Part shown: piece after piece, positions 35,871-44,682 of the stretch | Position numbering within the stretch: position 1 is the stretch's first letter | Layout of the letters: the number at the start of each line of letters is the position of its first letter | Assembly (NCBI RefSeq): GCF_001999725.1 | Contig: NZ_MDDP01000015.1 | Coordinates: 87,461 to 151,460, forward strand | Source: Cellulophaga omnivescoria | GTDB lineage: Bacteria > Bacteroidota > Bacteroidia > Flavobacteriales > Flavobacteriaceae | Direction of reading: 5' to 3' | Length of the DNA: 64,000 nucleotides | The notes under the pieces: generated by a model | What the model was told of the DNA's origin: nothing | The model's input: only the letters and a program-made list of their open reading frames with translations | The model's database searches: none | Made by a program: the position numbers and the translations under genes

Positions 35871-37502
35871 TTAAAACCTACTTATAAAATCTTCTAAGTT
35901 ATCTTCTCTTTTTAAGCCTAATTTTTTCCTTAGCCTGTACCTAGATGTATGTACACTTTCTACAGATATGCCTAATAGTTTAGACATATCTTTACTTGGG
36001 AAATTTAACCGCACTAAAGCGCATATTTTTTGATCTGTTTGACTAAGTTTTGGGTATTTATTTCTTAAATTTTCGTAAAAACTCTGATTAATTGTGGTAA
36101 AACGAGCTTCAAACTCTGTCCAGTTTTTGCTGGGTGTGCCCTGAAAAGTTTTAAGAGCTCTTAAAATTACTTTCTTGTTTACGTTGTCTCCTGCAGTCTC
36201 AATTTTTTTATGTAATCCTGCTATAAATTCATCTTTTTCTATTAAACGTAATGCAGCTTGGGTAAGTTCTTTATTTTTAAGCTCTAAGACCTCATTAGTT
36301 TTTTGGGTTTTTAGCTTTTGCTTTTCTGCAATAATTTGTTTTTCGTTTTTGTGCTTGTTTTTAATTTGCTTAACCAAAACAAAACCGTAAAACAGTAATG
36401 AAATAATGAGTATTATTAATATTATAGATTTTAAAAGCCAAATTTTATCTTCTTGTTCATAGTTTGCAATTAACTGTTCTTGCAAAGCATCTTCTTGTTT
36501 TTCTTTTTCTAATCTATAATTATCTTTAATCTCTAATAGATGTTTGCTGTTCTCACTAGTAATACCAAAAATTTTATTATTTAATGTATTCTCTTTATTT
36601 AGGTAGTAGTAAGCTTCTTTGTAATTTTTTAATCCTACATATATATCTTTAAGTCCTTCATAGTTTTTTAGCTTGTAGTTTAAGTGACTTTTGTTGTTTT
36701 CAGAAAGTTGTATAGATATTTTATAGTTTGCGATACTTTTATCGTATTCTTTCTTCATTTTATAAACATCTGCAGTAAGACTGTGTATTACACTTAAGTA
36801 AGTTTTGTCTTTGTTTTTAAAATGTTCTTTACACTGGTTTAGTTTGTCTATAGCAATATTATAATTGCCACTAACAGCATCTAAATAGGCTTCCTCCGCA
36901 ATTATGTAATAACTAACAATTCTTGGTTTTAATTTAGATTGATATAACTTGCAGGAATCTAAAAACTGAGCAGCTTTTTTATAATCTTTATTACCTCTGT
37001 GTAAGTTTACAATAGAAAAATAATCACTAGCTATAAAGTGGGCATTAGATTCGTTTTTTGTAAATTGTTTTTTTCTTAGTTTTATACTTTTATTAAAGTA
37101 CTCTAAAGCTTTATCGTCTCGTTTATAAAAACTATAAAGCCAGCCTATTTCTTGGTAAATATCTGCTATTAATTTGTTGTTTTTAATTTTATCGGCAAGC
37201 AATAAAGCCTTCCAATACCCATCATAAGACTTACTGTAATTTAAATTGTGAGAGTATAAAATTGATACTTCATTTAAAGTTTGAATAGCAGAAATGGTGT
37301 CTTTGCTTTTAAGATCTATTTCTATTTTTTTATTAAAATAGAAAGCAGAGCTGTCAGGATTTTTATGAGCTAATTCTCTTGCTATTTTTAAATAATCATT
37401 ACTTTGTCTATTGTCTTGGCAATATGTTTTTGTGGTGTTCAATAAAACTAGTCCTAAAATTGCTAGTTTAATTCCTTGTTTTAGTTTAAGTATTGTAAAC
37501 AT
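35871..37502 (-). CDS. Membrane-bound TPR/LuxR-type transcriptional regulator of the SusCD operon
   Basis: The 543-residue one-component regulator has a signal peptide (ends near TYCQ) and TPR-like repeats (about 30-330) expected in the periplasm. A membrane helix lies near 355-376 (SIILIILIISLLFYGFVLV), followed by a charged coiled coil (about 380-430). The C-terminal LuxR helix-turn-helix contains LSQTDQKICALVRLNFPSK and SVESVHTSRYRLRKKLGL. It is encoded upstream of susC on the same strand with a 241-bp gap. A motif shared between its own upstream DNA and susC suggests it activates both. Confidence 0.87.
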   Translation of the reverse strand: MFTILKLKQGIKLAILGLVLLNTTKTYCQDNRQSNDYLKIARELAHKNPDSSAFYFNKKIEIDLKSKDTISAIQTLNEVSILYSHNLNYSKSYDGYWKALLLADKIKNNKLIADIYQEIGWLYSFYKRDDKALEYFNKSIKLRKKQFTKNESNAHFIASDYFSIVNLHRGNKDYKKAAQFLDSCKLYQSKLKPRIVSYYIIAEEAYLDAVSGNYNIAIDKLNQCKEHFKNKDKTYLSVIHSLTADVYKMKKEYDKSIANYKISIQLSENNKSHLNYKLKNYEGLKDIYVGLKNYKEAYYYLNKENTLNNKIFGITSENSKHLLEIKDNYRLEKEKQEDALQEQLIANYEQEDKIWLLKSIILIILIISLLFYGFVLVKQIKNKHKNEKQIIAEKQKLKTQKTNEVLELKNKELTQAALRLIEKDEFIAGLHKKIETAGDNVNKKVILRALKTFQGTPSKNWTEFEARFTTINQSFYENLRNKYPKLSQTDQKICALVRLNFPSKDMSKLLGISVESVHTSRYRLRKKLGLKREDNLEDFISRF

Positions 37503-37960
37503 TGTAAAATGTGAATTTGCTATTTTAAGTAACTAATTTTAATTTTTTACTATTTATTAATGTTGTAAAATGAATAATTAAAAAAGTTTATAGCGTATTA
37601 TTTTAATTTTAGTTTGGTGATAAAAAGCTGGTTGGTTTGGTTATTTGTAAAAATTACAGGAAATAAAAGTAATTAAAAATAAAACTAAGTCTAGTTGTAT
37701 TTTGTTGCTATTATGTGTTTGTCTAGTTTTTGTCTAGTTGTTTTTGTTAGTTTTTGGTGCTTGTTTTTTTTAGGTTGAGTTATTTTAAGAGCAAAGGAGT
37801 AGTTTTTAATTGTAGTTGTATATACAAAGGTTATAATTATGTTACCCAGGTTTTATAAGTAACAATTTTAGTTCTTTACTGTATAAAAAGAATAAGGTTA
37901 CTAGTAAGTGACTACTTTATTTTAATATATTTATATGGCATATATTAATTTTTAGATATA
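37503..37960. other. 458-bp intergenic region between the TPR/LuxR regulator and DUF6134 gene
   Basis: This is AT-rich DNA between two divergent genes. The only structured part is the cluster of GTCTAGTT motifs at 37689-37739. I see no open frame of note and no convincing -33/-7 pair for either gene. Confidence 0.6.
37689..37739. promoter_or_regulatory. Cluster of three GTCTAGTT motifs
   Basis: GTCTAGTT occurs at 37689-37696, 37721-37728 and 37732-37739; the last two are 11 bp apart, one helical turn. The first is part of an inverted repeat AACTA-agtc-TAGTT. The reverse complement AACTAGAC is the core of the repeat upstream of susC. Confidence 0.6.
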
Positions 37961-38551
37961 ATGATAAAAAACATAGTATTACTAGTGTTTTTAGGCACGT
38001 TAATTGCAAAAAATAATACTGTTGAAACGGTTTTACATTTTAATATACTTCATAAAAATAAAATTGTAGGAAGTTTAGTAACAACAAAAACAATAGATGA
38101 TAACGTTATAAATTACCATAGTTTTACAAACATACAAGCTAAAATTATAACAACTATAAATGTAAAATATACGTATAACGTAGCTTTTAAAAATAAGGAA
38201 CTAAACAAGGCAGATGTTAGTATTATGCTAAATAATAAAGTTTATGCAGAAACAAATACAGAACGTAATAACAAAGAGTATAAGATAACCAAAAACAAAA
38301 AGATTAGCACATTTAATGAGCCTATAACATTTACTACTGTACAATTATATTTTACGGAGCCTTTGCATATAACAACGTGTTACTCTGAGCAAGATGCAGT
38401 TATGAATACTTTAGTTTATTTAGGAAATCATAAATACAAAAAAGTAAACGCCAAGGGCAACGAGAATATTTATACCTATAAAAATGGTGTTTTATATGAG
38501 GCGAGTATAGATGGTGGGCTCATCAATTTTACAATGAAAATTAAAGACTAA
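37961..38551 (+). CDS. DUF6134-like secreted protein
   Basis: The 196-residue protein has a short hydrophobic start (IVLLVFLGTLIA) and a beta-rich body: FNILHKNKIVGSLVTTKT, INVKYTYNVAFKNK, TFTTVQLYFTEP and YSEQDAVMNTL. It resembles the DUF6134 family of Bacteroidota, which has no known function. A periplasmic location is likely. It is divergent from the Sus regulator and ends in a strong terminator. Confidence 0.68.
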   Translation: MIKNIVLLVFLGTLIAKNNTVETVLHFNILHKNKIVGSLVTTKTIDDNVINYHSFTNIQAKIITTINVKYTYNVAFKNKELNKADVSIMLNNKVYAETNTERNNKEYKITKNKKISTFNEPITFTTVQLYFTEPLHITTCYSEQDAVMNTLVYLGNHKYKKVNAKGNENIYTYKNGVLYEASIDGGLINFTMKIKD

Positions 38552-38560
38552 TATATATGC

Positions 38561-38600
38561 ATTAAAAAAGCTCCTTTGTAACAAAGGAGCTTTTTTAATT
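38561..38600. terminator. Bidirectional terminator between DUF6134 and MFS genes
   Basis: The near-perfect palindrome AAAAAAGCTCCTTTG-taa-CAAAGGAGCTTTTTT serves both convergent genes. Confidence 0.92.
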
Positions 38601-38619
38601 TTATACGGTTATAACATCT

Positions 38620-39957
38620 TTAATTTTCTTCTTTAGTGCTTTTCATCCAAAAATATAAAATAGTAAATAGCACAATTAATATAGCAGGAAAAAGTACCAT
38701 GGTACCTAAAGTTTCTTGTCCTGACTCTAAAATTACGTTGTTTATTGATGATTCTAAATTGCTTTCGCTTACATTAATTAATGAAGCTGCTTCACTTAGG
38801 TTTTCGTTACTTTCAAAAATATTTTTAGCCTCATTAAATGTTTTTCCAGAAACATTAAGTGCAGAATTTGCTATTTTATCAACATCAGAATCAATCCAAC
38901 CACCTATTATTGGCTGGAAAATAGAAGAAGAAAACATTCCTATTGCACCAATAATAGACATACCCAAAGCACCCGTTCTTGGAGTTTTGGTAGCGGTTAA
39001 TCCAATCATATTAGGCCAAAAATAAGCAACGCCAAGAGCAAAAAATATAGCGGCTACGTAAGCCATAGCTCCTGTTTGTGTACTAAACAAATAAATACCT
39101 AAAGTTGCAAGTATGGCAGATCCTAAAAGAACACCTGTTTGGTTAAACTTAGCTACCATATTTCCTCCAAAAAATCTAGCAACGGCCATTAATCCGGCTG
39201 TTAATGCTAAAATAAGTGTTGGCTCTGCGCCACTTTTAGAAAGTATTAAACCAACCCACTGGTTTGGACCAAATTCAGATATAGCGGTTAATGCCATACA
39301 TATTCCTATAAATAAAAATAAAGGAGTAAACATACCTTTTAAATTTCCGCTAATAGTTGCTGCTTCTTCAATCTTAGCTTTTGGCCAAGTTTGTCCATAA
39401 AATAAGTAAGCATAAATTATAGCTGGTATTAATAATAACCACACTTGGCTTTGCCCGGTAATATCAAAATCTGTCATAAAGCCCGAAAGCAAACTACCAA
39501 TGGCTATTCCGCCAGGAAACCACATATGAAAACGGTTAAGCATTGTGCTCATTCTATTTCCTTTGTATGCATCTGCAATCATAGGGTTGCAAGCTGCTTC
39601 AGTACATCCATTACCAAGACCAATTAGCAAGTTGGCAATTAAAAGACCTATGTAATTGCCAGAAAATATTAAAAGCAAAATACCAATTGCATGTGCAAAA
39701 AAAGCAAATTGCATTATAATTTTTCCGCCTACTTTGTGGTAAATTAAACCACCAATAACCATAGATATTGGAAAGCCTAAAAACCACATAGAGGTAATTA
39801 ATCCGGCTTGACTAGCACTTAATGCTAGCTCTGTTTTTAGTTGATCTAAAATACCTGCCGCTATGGCAAATGAGAATGCCGTTGTAATTAAAGCAAAGCA
39901 ACTACCGTAAAATAGTCTTTTAGCGTTAGTTCCTGTTTCCACATTTGTGTTTTCCAT
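38620..39957 (-). CDS. MFS transporter, probable sugar permease
   Basis: The 445-residue protein has 12 predicted membrane segments. MFS signatures include MWFLGFPISMVIGGLIYHKVGGK in loop 2-3 and LIGLGNGCTEAACNPMIADAY, which resembles the sugar:proton symporters near FucP. Unusually, about 50 hydrophilic residues (DSDVDKIANSALNVSGKTFN to ESGQETL) are inserted before the last membrane helix. By location it may carry the sugar delivered by the SusCD system, but specificity is not visible. A TAAATTTG box (40083-40090) on its strand is a possible -7 element. Confidence 0.85.
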   Translation of the reverse strand: MENTNVETGTNAKRLFYGSCFALITTAFSFAIAAGILDQLKTELALSASQAGLITSMWFLGFPISMVIGGLIYHKVGGKIIMQFAFFAHAIGILLLIFSGNYIGLLIANLLIGLGNGCTEAACNPMIADAYKGNRMSTMLNRFHMWFPGGIAIGSLLSGFMTDFDITGQSQVWLLLIPAIIYAYLFYGQTWPKAKIEEAATISGNLKGMFTPLFLFIGICMALTAISEFGPNQWVGLILSKSGAEPTLILALTAGLMAVARFFGGNMVAKFNQTGVLLGSAILATLGIYLFSTQTGAMAYVAAIFFALGVAYFWPNMIGLTATKTPRTGALGMSIIGAIGMFSSSIFQPIIGGWIDSDVDKIANSALNVSGKTFNEAKNIFESNENLSEAASLINVSESNLESSINNVILESGQETLGTMVLFPAILIVLFTILYFWMKSTKEEN

Positions 39958-40312
39958 AAGTTAGTTTGTTTTGTTTGGTAAAATTGAGTTTTAGTAAATT
40001 TTTTGTATTTAATATAAAAATCACACTTTCTATTTTCACATTAAAGTTAATTTTAAATGTAATAAAGTTTTATCACCTAATACAAATTTAACACTATTGA
40101 CTAGGTTAATTTTTTGTTATTTGTTTTTTTGATAGGTGTTTTTTATTAATTTGATAATTTTTAATCCATTTTTAACTCTAGCCGTGTCTAAGTTTTTTAG
40201 TTGTAAAAACAGTTTTAAAACAAAGAAAGACGTTAATATTACGCAGAAATACATTCAGTTTTTTTTAGATCTATATATTTGTTAGCATATTTACTGCTTA
40301 TCAAATTAAATT
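39958..40312. other. 355-bp intergenic region between MFS and FGE-like genes
   Basis: It holds a minus-strand TAAATTTG box (40083-40090) and a plus-strand TATATTTG box (40274-40281), both perfect -7 consensus and facing outward. Neither has a clear -33, and I see no gene or repeat. Confidence 0.55.
40274..40281 (+). promoter_or_regulatory. -7 box of the FGE-like gene
   Basis: TATATTTG matches the Bacteroidota -7 consensus 32 bp before the ATG. The -33 region is not recognisable. Confidence 0.55.
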
Positions 40313-41455
40313 ATGAAACTCAAAAAACGAAATCTAAATTACCTTGTTTTGTGCATAATAGTATTAATGTGTATACAATGTAAAGATGCGCCAAAGGAAA
40401 ATAAATCTACACAAGAAAACCCAAAAGTTACTGTTAAAGCAAATACTAAAAAAGACACAACATTTACGTTATTAGTAAAAAAACCTGAAGATGTAAAAGT
40501 ACCAGATGGTATGGTGTGGATTCCTGGTGGTGAGTTTATACAGGGTGCAGTGCCACATGATAAAATGGCAATGCAACATGAGAAACCTGCACATAAGGTA
40601 GCTGTAGATGGTTTTTTTATGGATATAACAGAGGTTACAAACGCACAGTTTGCCAAATTTGTAAAAGAAACAGGTTATGTAACCGTAGCAGAAAGAGCAA
40701 TAGATTGGGAAGAAATGAAAAAGCAAGTACCAGAAGGTACTCCTAAACCTCATGATTCTATTTTGCAACCAGGCTCATTAACATTTAAAAAAACAAAAAC
40801 ATCTGTACCAAATTTATTTGATTTTTCTCAGTGGTGGCATTGGACAATTGGAGCCAATTGGAAACATCCAAATGGGCCATCTAGCTCTATACAAGGATTA
40901 GACAACCACCCAGTTGTGCAAATTTGTTATGAAGATGCAATGGCTTATTGCAGCTGGGCAAATAGAAGGTTACCTACAGAGGCAGAATGGGAATATGCTG
41001 CAAATGGAGGAAAAACGGGTACAATATTTTTTTGGGGAGATGATATGTCAGTTTTATCTAAAAATGCCAATAGTTGGGAGGGAGAATTTCCTGTAAACAA
41101 TAGTAAAAAAGATGGTTATGAGAAAAGAGCTCCAGTTAAAAGCTACCAACCAAATGGTTTTGGTTTATATGATATGGCAGGTAATGTTTGGGAATGGACG
41201 AGTGACTGGTATAATGTAAATTATTATAAAGAGTTAGCTGCAACCACTACCAAAAAAAATCCGCTTGGTGCAACAGATGCATACAACCCTCAAAATCTTT
41301 ATATAAAAGAAAAGGTAATAAAAGGAGGATCATTTTTATGTAGTGACAGTTATTGTGCTAGTTATAGAATATCTGCTCGTATGGGATCTAGTGTTGACTC
41401 TTCTGCAGAACATACAGGATTTAGAACAGTTGCTACTGTAAAAATGTTAAAATAA
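40313..41455 (+). CDS. Formylglycine-generating-enzyme (sulfatase-modifying) lipoprotein
   Basis: The 380-residue protein has a lipoprotein signal (IVLMCIQCKD). The FGE-sulfatase domain covers about 70-375: MVWIPGGEFIQGAVPHD, EVTNAQFAKFVKETGYVT, VQICYEDAMAYCSWANRRLP, GNVWEWTSDWY and KGGSFLCSDSYCASYR. Cys343 and Cys348 have the C-x4-C spacing of the copper-binding catalytic pair in true FGEs (human Cys336/Cys341), and the SSAEHTGFR end also fits. Most bacterial domain relatives lack these cysteines, so real oxidation of a sulfatase Cys to formylglycine is plausible. No sulfatase is in the window. Confidence 0.87.
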   Translation: MKLKKRNLNYLVLCIIVLMCIQCKDAPKENKSTQENPKVTVKANTKKDTTFTLLVKKPEDVKVPDGMVWIPGGEFIQGAVPHDKMAMQHEKPAHKVAVDGFFMDITEVTNAQFAKFVKETGYVTVAERAIDWEEMKKQVPEGTPKPHDSILQPGSLTFKKTKTSVPNLFDFSQWWHWTIGANWKHPNGPSSSIQGLDNHPVVQICYEDAMAYCSWANRRLPTEAEWEYAANGGKTGTIFFWGDDMSVLSKNANSWEGEFPVNNSKKDGYEKRAPVKSYQPNGFGLYDMAGNVWEWTSDWYNVNYYKELAATTTKKNPLGATDAYNPQNLYIKEKVIKGGSFLCSDSYCASYRISARMGSSVDSSAEHTGFRTVATVKMLK

Positions 41456-41529
41456 ACTCAAATTATATATGACTATGACTGTATTGTAACAATTTATGAC
41501 AATAAGCTTTTCAGTTTGTATAAAAAAAT

Positions 41530-41537
41530 TACATTTG
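41530..41537 (+). promoter_or_regulatory. -7 box of trxB
   Basis: TACATTTG, 29 bp before the ATG, is a perfect TAnnTTTG match. The upstream T-rich stretch near 41508 is only a weak -33. Confidence 0.55.
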
Positions 41538-41566
41538 TGTTCTAAACTAAACTTTGAACTAATATT

Positions 41567-42523
41567 ATGTCAGATACAATTGAGAGAATTAAATGTCTTA
41601 TTATAGGCTCTGGACCAGCAGGATACACTGCGGCAATTTATGCTTCTAGAGCAGATTTAAAACCAGTAATGTACACAGGTATGGAACCGGGCGGACAATT
41701 AACAACTACAACAGAAGTAGACAATTTTCCAGGGTATCCAGAAGGTATAGATGGGCCAACAATGATGACGCAATTGCAAGCGCAAGCAGAACGTTTTGGT
41801 ACTGAAGTAAGGATTGGTATGGTTACAGCAGTAGAATTTAATGAAACTGTTGGAGGCGTACATAAAATAACTGTAGATAATTCTAAAATTATAGAGGCAG
41901 AAACAGTAATTATATCTACAGGAGCTACAGCTAAATATTTAGGATTAGAGAGTGAGCAACGTTTACGTGGAGGTGGTGTGTCTGCTTGTGCTGTATGTGA
42001 TGGTTTCTTTTACAAAGGTCAAGATGTAGCTATTGTTGGTGCTGGTGACACAGCAGCAGAAGAAGCATCATACTTAGCAAATATTTGTAACAATGTTACT
42101 ATGCTTGTTCGTAGAGATGAAATGAGAGCATCTAAAGCAATGCAGCATAGAGTTAATAGTATTTCTAATATTACTGTAAAATATAATACTGAAGTAGACG
42201 AAGTATTAGGAGAGCAGGTAGTTGAGGGCTTACGTATGGTAAATAACCAAACTCAAGAAAAAGAAGAAATAGCGATAACAGGACTTTTTATAGCTATTGG
42301 CCATAAGCCAAACACAGACATATTTAAAGGACAATTAGATATGGATGAAACTGGTTATTTAATAACTGAAGGTAAATCTACCAAAACAAATATGCCTGGT
42401 GTATTTGCTAGTGGAGATGTACAGGATAAAGAATACAGACAAGCTGTTACTGCTGCTGGTACGGGTTGTATGGCTGCATTAGATGCAGAACGTTATTTAG
42501 CTAGTATAGAAGAAATAGCTTAA
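41567..42523 (+). CDS. trxB: Thioredoxin reductase
   Basis: The 318-residue flavoprotein has FAD motif IIGSGPAGYTAAIYASRA, GGQLTTTTEVDNFPG, the redox-active disulfide Cys141-Cys144 in SACAVCDGFF, the NADPH motif VGAGDTAAEEASYL and GVFASGDVQD near the end. It passes electrons from NADPH to thioredoxin. The length and motif order are those of standard low-molecular-weight TrxB. It is monocistronic. Confidence 0.97.
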   Translation: MSDTIERIKCLIIGSGPAGYTAAIYASRADLKPVMYTGMEPGGQLTTTTEVDNFPGYPEGIDGPTMMTQLQAQAERFGTEVRIGMVTAVEFNETVGGVHKITVDNSKIIEAETVIISTGATAKYLGLESEQRLRGGGVSACAVCDGFFYKGQDVAIVGAGDTAAEEASYLANICNNVTMLVRRDEMRASKAMQHRVNSISNITVKYNTEVDEVLGEQVVEGLRMVNNQTQEKEEIAITGLFIAIGHKPNTDIFKGQLDMDETGYLITEGKSTKTNMPGVFASGDVQDKEYRQAVTAAGTGCMAALDAERYLASIEEIA

Positions 42524-42534
42524 TTTGTTATTTT

Positions 42535-43581
42535 TTAAGCAAACTGAAGGGTATTTATAAGTGTAACAAGCTTATGAATATCCTTTTTTTTATGGTGCGC
42601 ACTTAGTACAATTCTACTCATTGTTGGCGATTCTTTGTCTGGATAATTAAAACTAGTGACTATTATATTGTGTTTTTCCAAATATGCGGTTATTTTTTGG
42701 TCACTATATGTAAATGCTGAGTGGTTAGGCATTATGGTAAATTGTTCTGTATTGTTTAGGCCATCTAAAAAAGACTGAATATTTTGCTGTAACTTTTGCT
42801 GTCTCTTTTTATAGAGACTTTCTGCAGTTATTATTGTAGCTATATTTGCAGGTGTAGCCGGACTAGCACCGCCAAAAAAAGCAGTGTCTTTTATTTCTTC
42901 TATTCTTATTTTTTTTCCAAAAATAGCACCAGCTTGTATGGCAAATCCTTTACTTAAAGAGCTACACACTATAAGTTCTTTGGGGTTTAGTTTCTGTAAT
43001 AAAGTATAACAGCCAGCACCATTGTTGAGTGGTAGGCCTAGTGTATGTGAGTCGTCTGCTACTACAATTAATTTATTTAAAGGTAATTGTTGTAGTCCAT
43101 TAAAGTCGGGGTAATTTAATCCGTAAAAATCCAGACTATCTAAAAAAACTACGGGAGTAGTTTTAGCTTTTTTAATATGGTTTTCTACCTCAGTAACTAA
43201 GTCACTATAATTTGCATAATTGCTAGAGTTGTTTTGATGTAGAGCAGAGTGAGAATTAGGAGCATAAAATAAAGTGTAACCTTTAGATGTAAAATAATTA
43301 CATACTAACTGCCCTGCTAAATAGCCAGAAGAAACAGTTGCACAAGCTTCACTTTGTACAAGTTTTGCAAGATAATTTTCTGTTTTTTTATAGATATCAA
43401 CTTTAATATTAGATTTTCTAGAGGCTCCATAGTTGGTACCATACTTTTTAATGTTTTTTAAGTATGTTTTTAAAAACTTTTTATGCTTTTGAAGCCCTAA
43501 ATAAGCAGTTCCGCCAAAATATAGTTTTTTAGAACCATCTACATTAATTTTTCTACCAGGAAATGTAGTAACGTATGTCAT
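42535..43581 (-). CDS. PLP-dependent alpha-oxoamine-synthase-like aminotransferase
   Basis: The 348-residue fold type I PLP enzyme is nearest to the KBL/BioF group: GGTAYLGLQKHKKFLKTYLK, GTNYGASRKSNI, VSSGYLAGQL, VVADDSHTLGLP (PLP Asp) and the Schiff-base Lys in SSLSKGFAIQAG. It is shorter than BioF (about 385). Its ATG overlaps the stop of the dipeptide epimerase gene in a TAATG junction, so the two are translationally coupled and probably act in one pathway, likely murein-peptide amino acids. The substrate is unknown. Confidence 0.8.
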   Translation of the reverse strand: MTYVTTFPGRKINVDGSKKLYFGGTAYLGLQKHKKFLKTYLKNIKKYGTNYGASRKSNIKVDIYKKTENYLAKLVQSEACATVSSGYLAGQLVCNYFTSKGYTLFYAPNSHSALHQNNSSNYANYSDLVTEVENHIKKAKTTPVVFLDSLDFYGLNYPDFNGLQQLPLNKLIVVADDSHTLGLPLNNGAGCYTLLQKLNPKELIVCSSLSKGFAIQAGAIFGKKIRIEEIKDTAFFGGASPATPANIATIITAESLYKKRQQKLQQNIQSFLDGLNNTEQFTIMPNHSAFTYSDQKITAYLEKHNIIVTSFNYPDKESPTMSRIVLSAHHKKKDIHKLVTLINTLQFA

Positions 43582-44591
43582 TATAATAATGTAATACCAG
43601 AACCTCCTGTATTAGGAAAAATTAAGTTTCCGTTTGGTTCTATTTCTATTCCTTTTGCAATGTCTTTGCTTAATAGCATTGCACCATCCATATCTACATA
43701 GTCTAATTGTGGTGCTAACTGTGCTATTGCAGATATTCCTACAGAGGACTCTGTCATACATCCAACCATAACTTTTAGGCCTAGTTCTTTTCCTTTTTTT
43801 ATCATTCTAAGCGCTGGTGTTAAACCTCCGCACTTGGTTAATTTAATATTTATTCCGTTAAAATGGTAACCACATTTCTCTACGTCAGATTCTACAATAC
43901 AGCTTTCGTCAGCAATAACGGGCAATACACTAGCGTGCATTACTTGTTCCATACCTGTCCAATCATCTGCTTTTAAGGGTTGTTCTAAAAACTCTACACC
44001 TAATTTTTTAAGTTCTGGTGCGTAGTTAATGGTTTCTTCTGCTGTCCAAGCACAATTTGCATCTATCCTAAAAATAGCATCAGAGTATTTTCTTAGCTCT
44101 TTTACAATGGCAACATCTTGGTCTGTGCCTAGTTTTATTTTGTAAATAGGCCAAGGCTGTTCTTTCATTTTTGCAACCATATTATCTATACTATCTATAC
44201 CAATAGTAAAATTTGTAATAGGGTAGGAGCTATTATCTGTGTCCCATATTTTATTCAGAGGTTTATTTAAAATTTTACCATATAAATCATAGGCAGCTAA
44301 ATCTAGTGCACAAATTGCAAAGTTGCTTAAGTTTTTTTTATTTAAAAATTGATTAAAATCTTCAGGCGTGGTAAACGCATAGTTTTCAATTTCTGTTCGT
44401 ATGCTTTCAATTTCTTGTTGCATACTCTCAAAAGTAATTTTGTAGTATGGGTTTGCTGTAGCTTCACCATAACCAACTTTATCATGTAAACCAAGACTTA
44501 CCACCATACTGTCCTGAAAATTATGAGACTCTCTAGAAATACTAAATGTATGTTTTAGGGGAAGAACATACTTTGTTAAGGTTAAATTCAT
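43581..44591 (-). CDS. Dipeptide (L-Ala-D/L-Glu) epimerase
   Basis: The 336-residue enolase-superfamily protein has catalytic Lys residues in the IYKIKLG (KxK) motif near 155 and the IKLTKCGG strand near 258. Metal ligands are in FRIDANCAW, EFLEQPL and VIADESC, and the specificity loop VGCMTESSVGISA is typical of L-Ala-D/L-Glu epimerases, which recycle murein peptides. It is the first gene of a coupled pair with the PLP enzyme. Confidence 0.9.
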   Translation of the reverse strand: MNLTLTKYVLPLKHTFSISRESHNFQDSMVVSLGLHDKVGYGEATANPYYKITFESMQQEIESIRTEIENYAFTTPEDFNQFLNKKNLSNFAICALDLAAYDLYGKILNKPLNKIWDTDNSSYPITNFTIGIDSIDNMVAKMKEQPWPIYKIKLGTDQDVAIVKELRKYSDAIFRIDANCAWTAEETINYAPELKKLGVEFLEQPLKADDWTGMEQVMHASVLPVIADESCIVESDVEKCGYHFNGINIKLTKCGGLTPALRMIKKGKELGLKVMVGCMTESSVGISAIAQLAPQLDYVDMDGAMLLSKDIAKGIEIEPNGNLIFPNTGGSGITLL

Positions 44592-44619
44592 ATCAATATT
44601 TAAATTTATACTAATATAA

Positions 44620-44657
44620 TAAGGTCAACCTTGTAAACAAAACAAGATTGACCTTAA
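44620..44657 (-). terminator. Terminator of the PadR-PspC-GIN operon
   Basis: The inverted repeat AAGGTCAA-CCTTG...CAAGA-TTGACCTT (one mismatch) lies 25 bp after the GIN-domain gene on the minus strand. Confidence 0.75.
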
Positions 44658-44682
44658 TAAAACGCTTTTAACAGTCGGTAAT

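Noticed and set aside
41488..41519. LytTR-like pair AACAATTTAT/TTCAGTTTGT upstream of trxB
   Set aside because: The copies are 22 bp apart rather than 21, match poorly, and lie too close to the -7 box compared with the three good sites.
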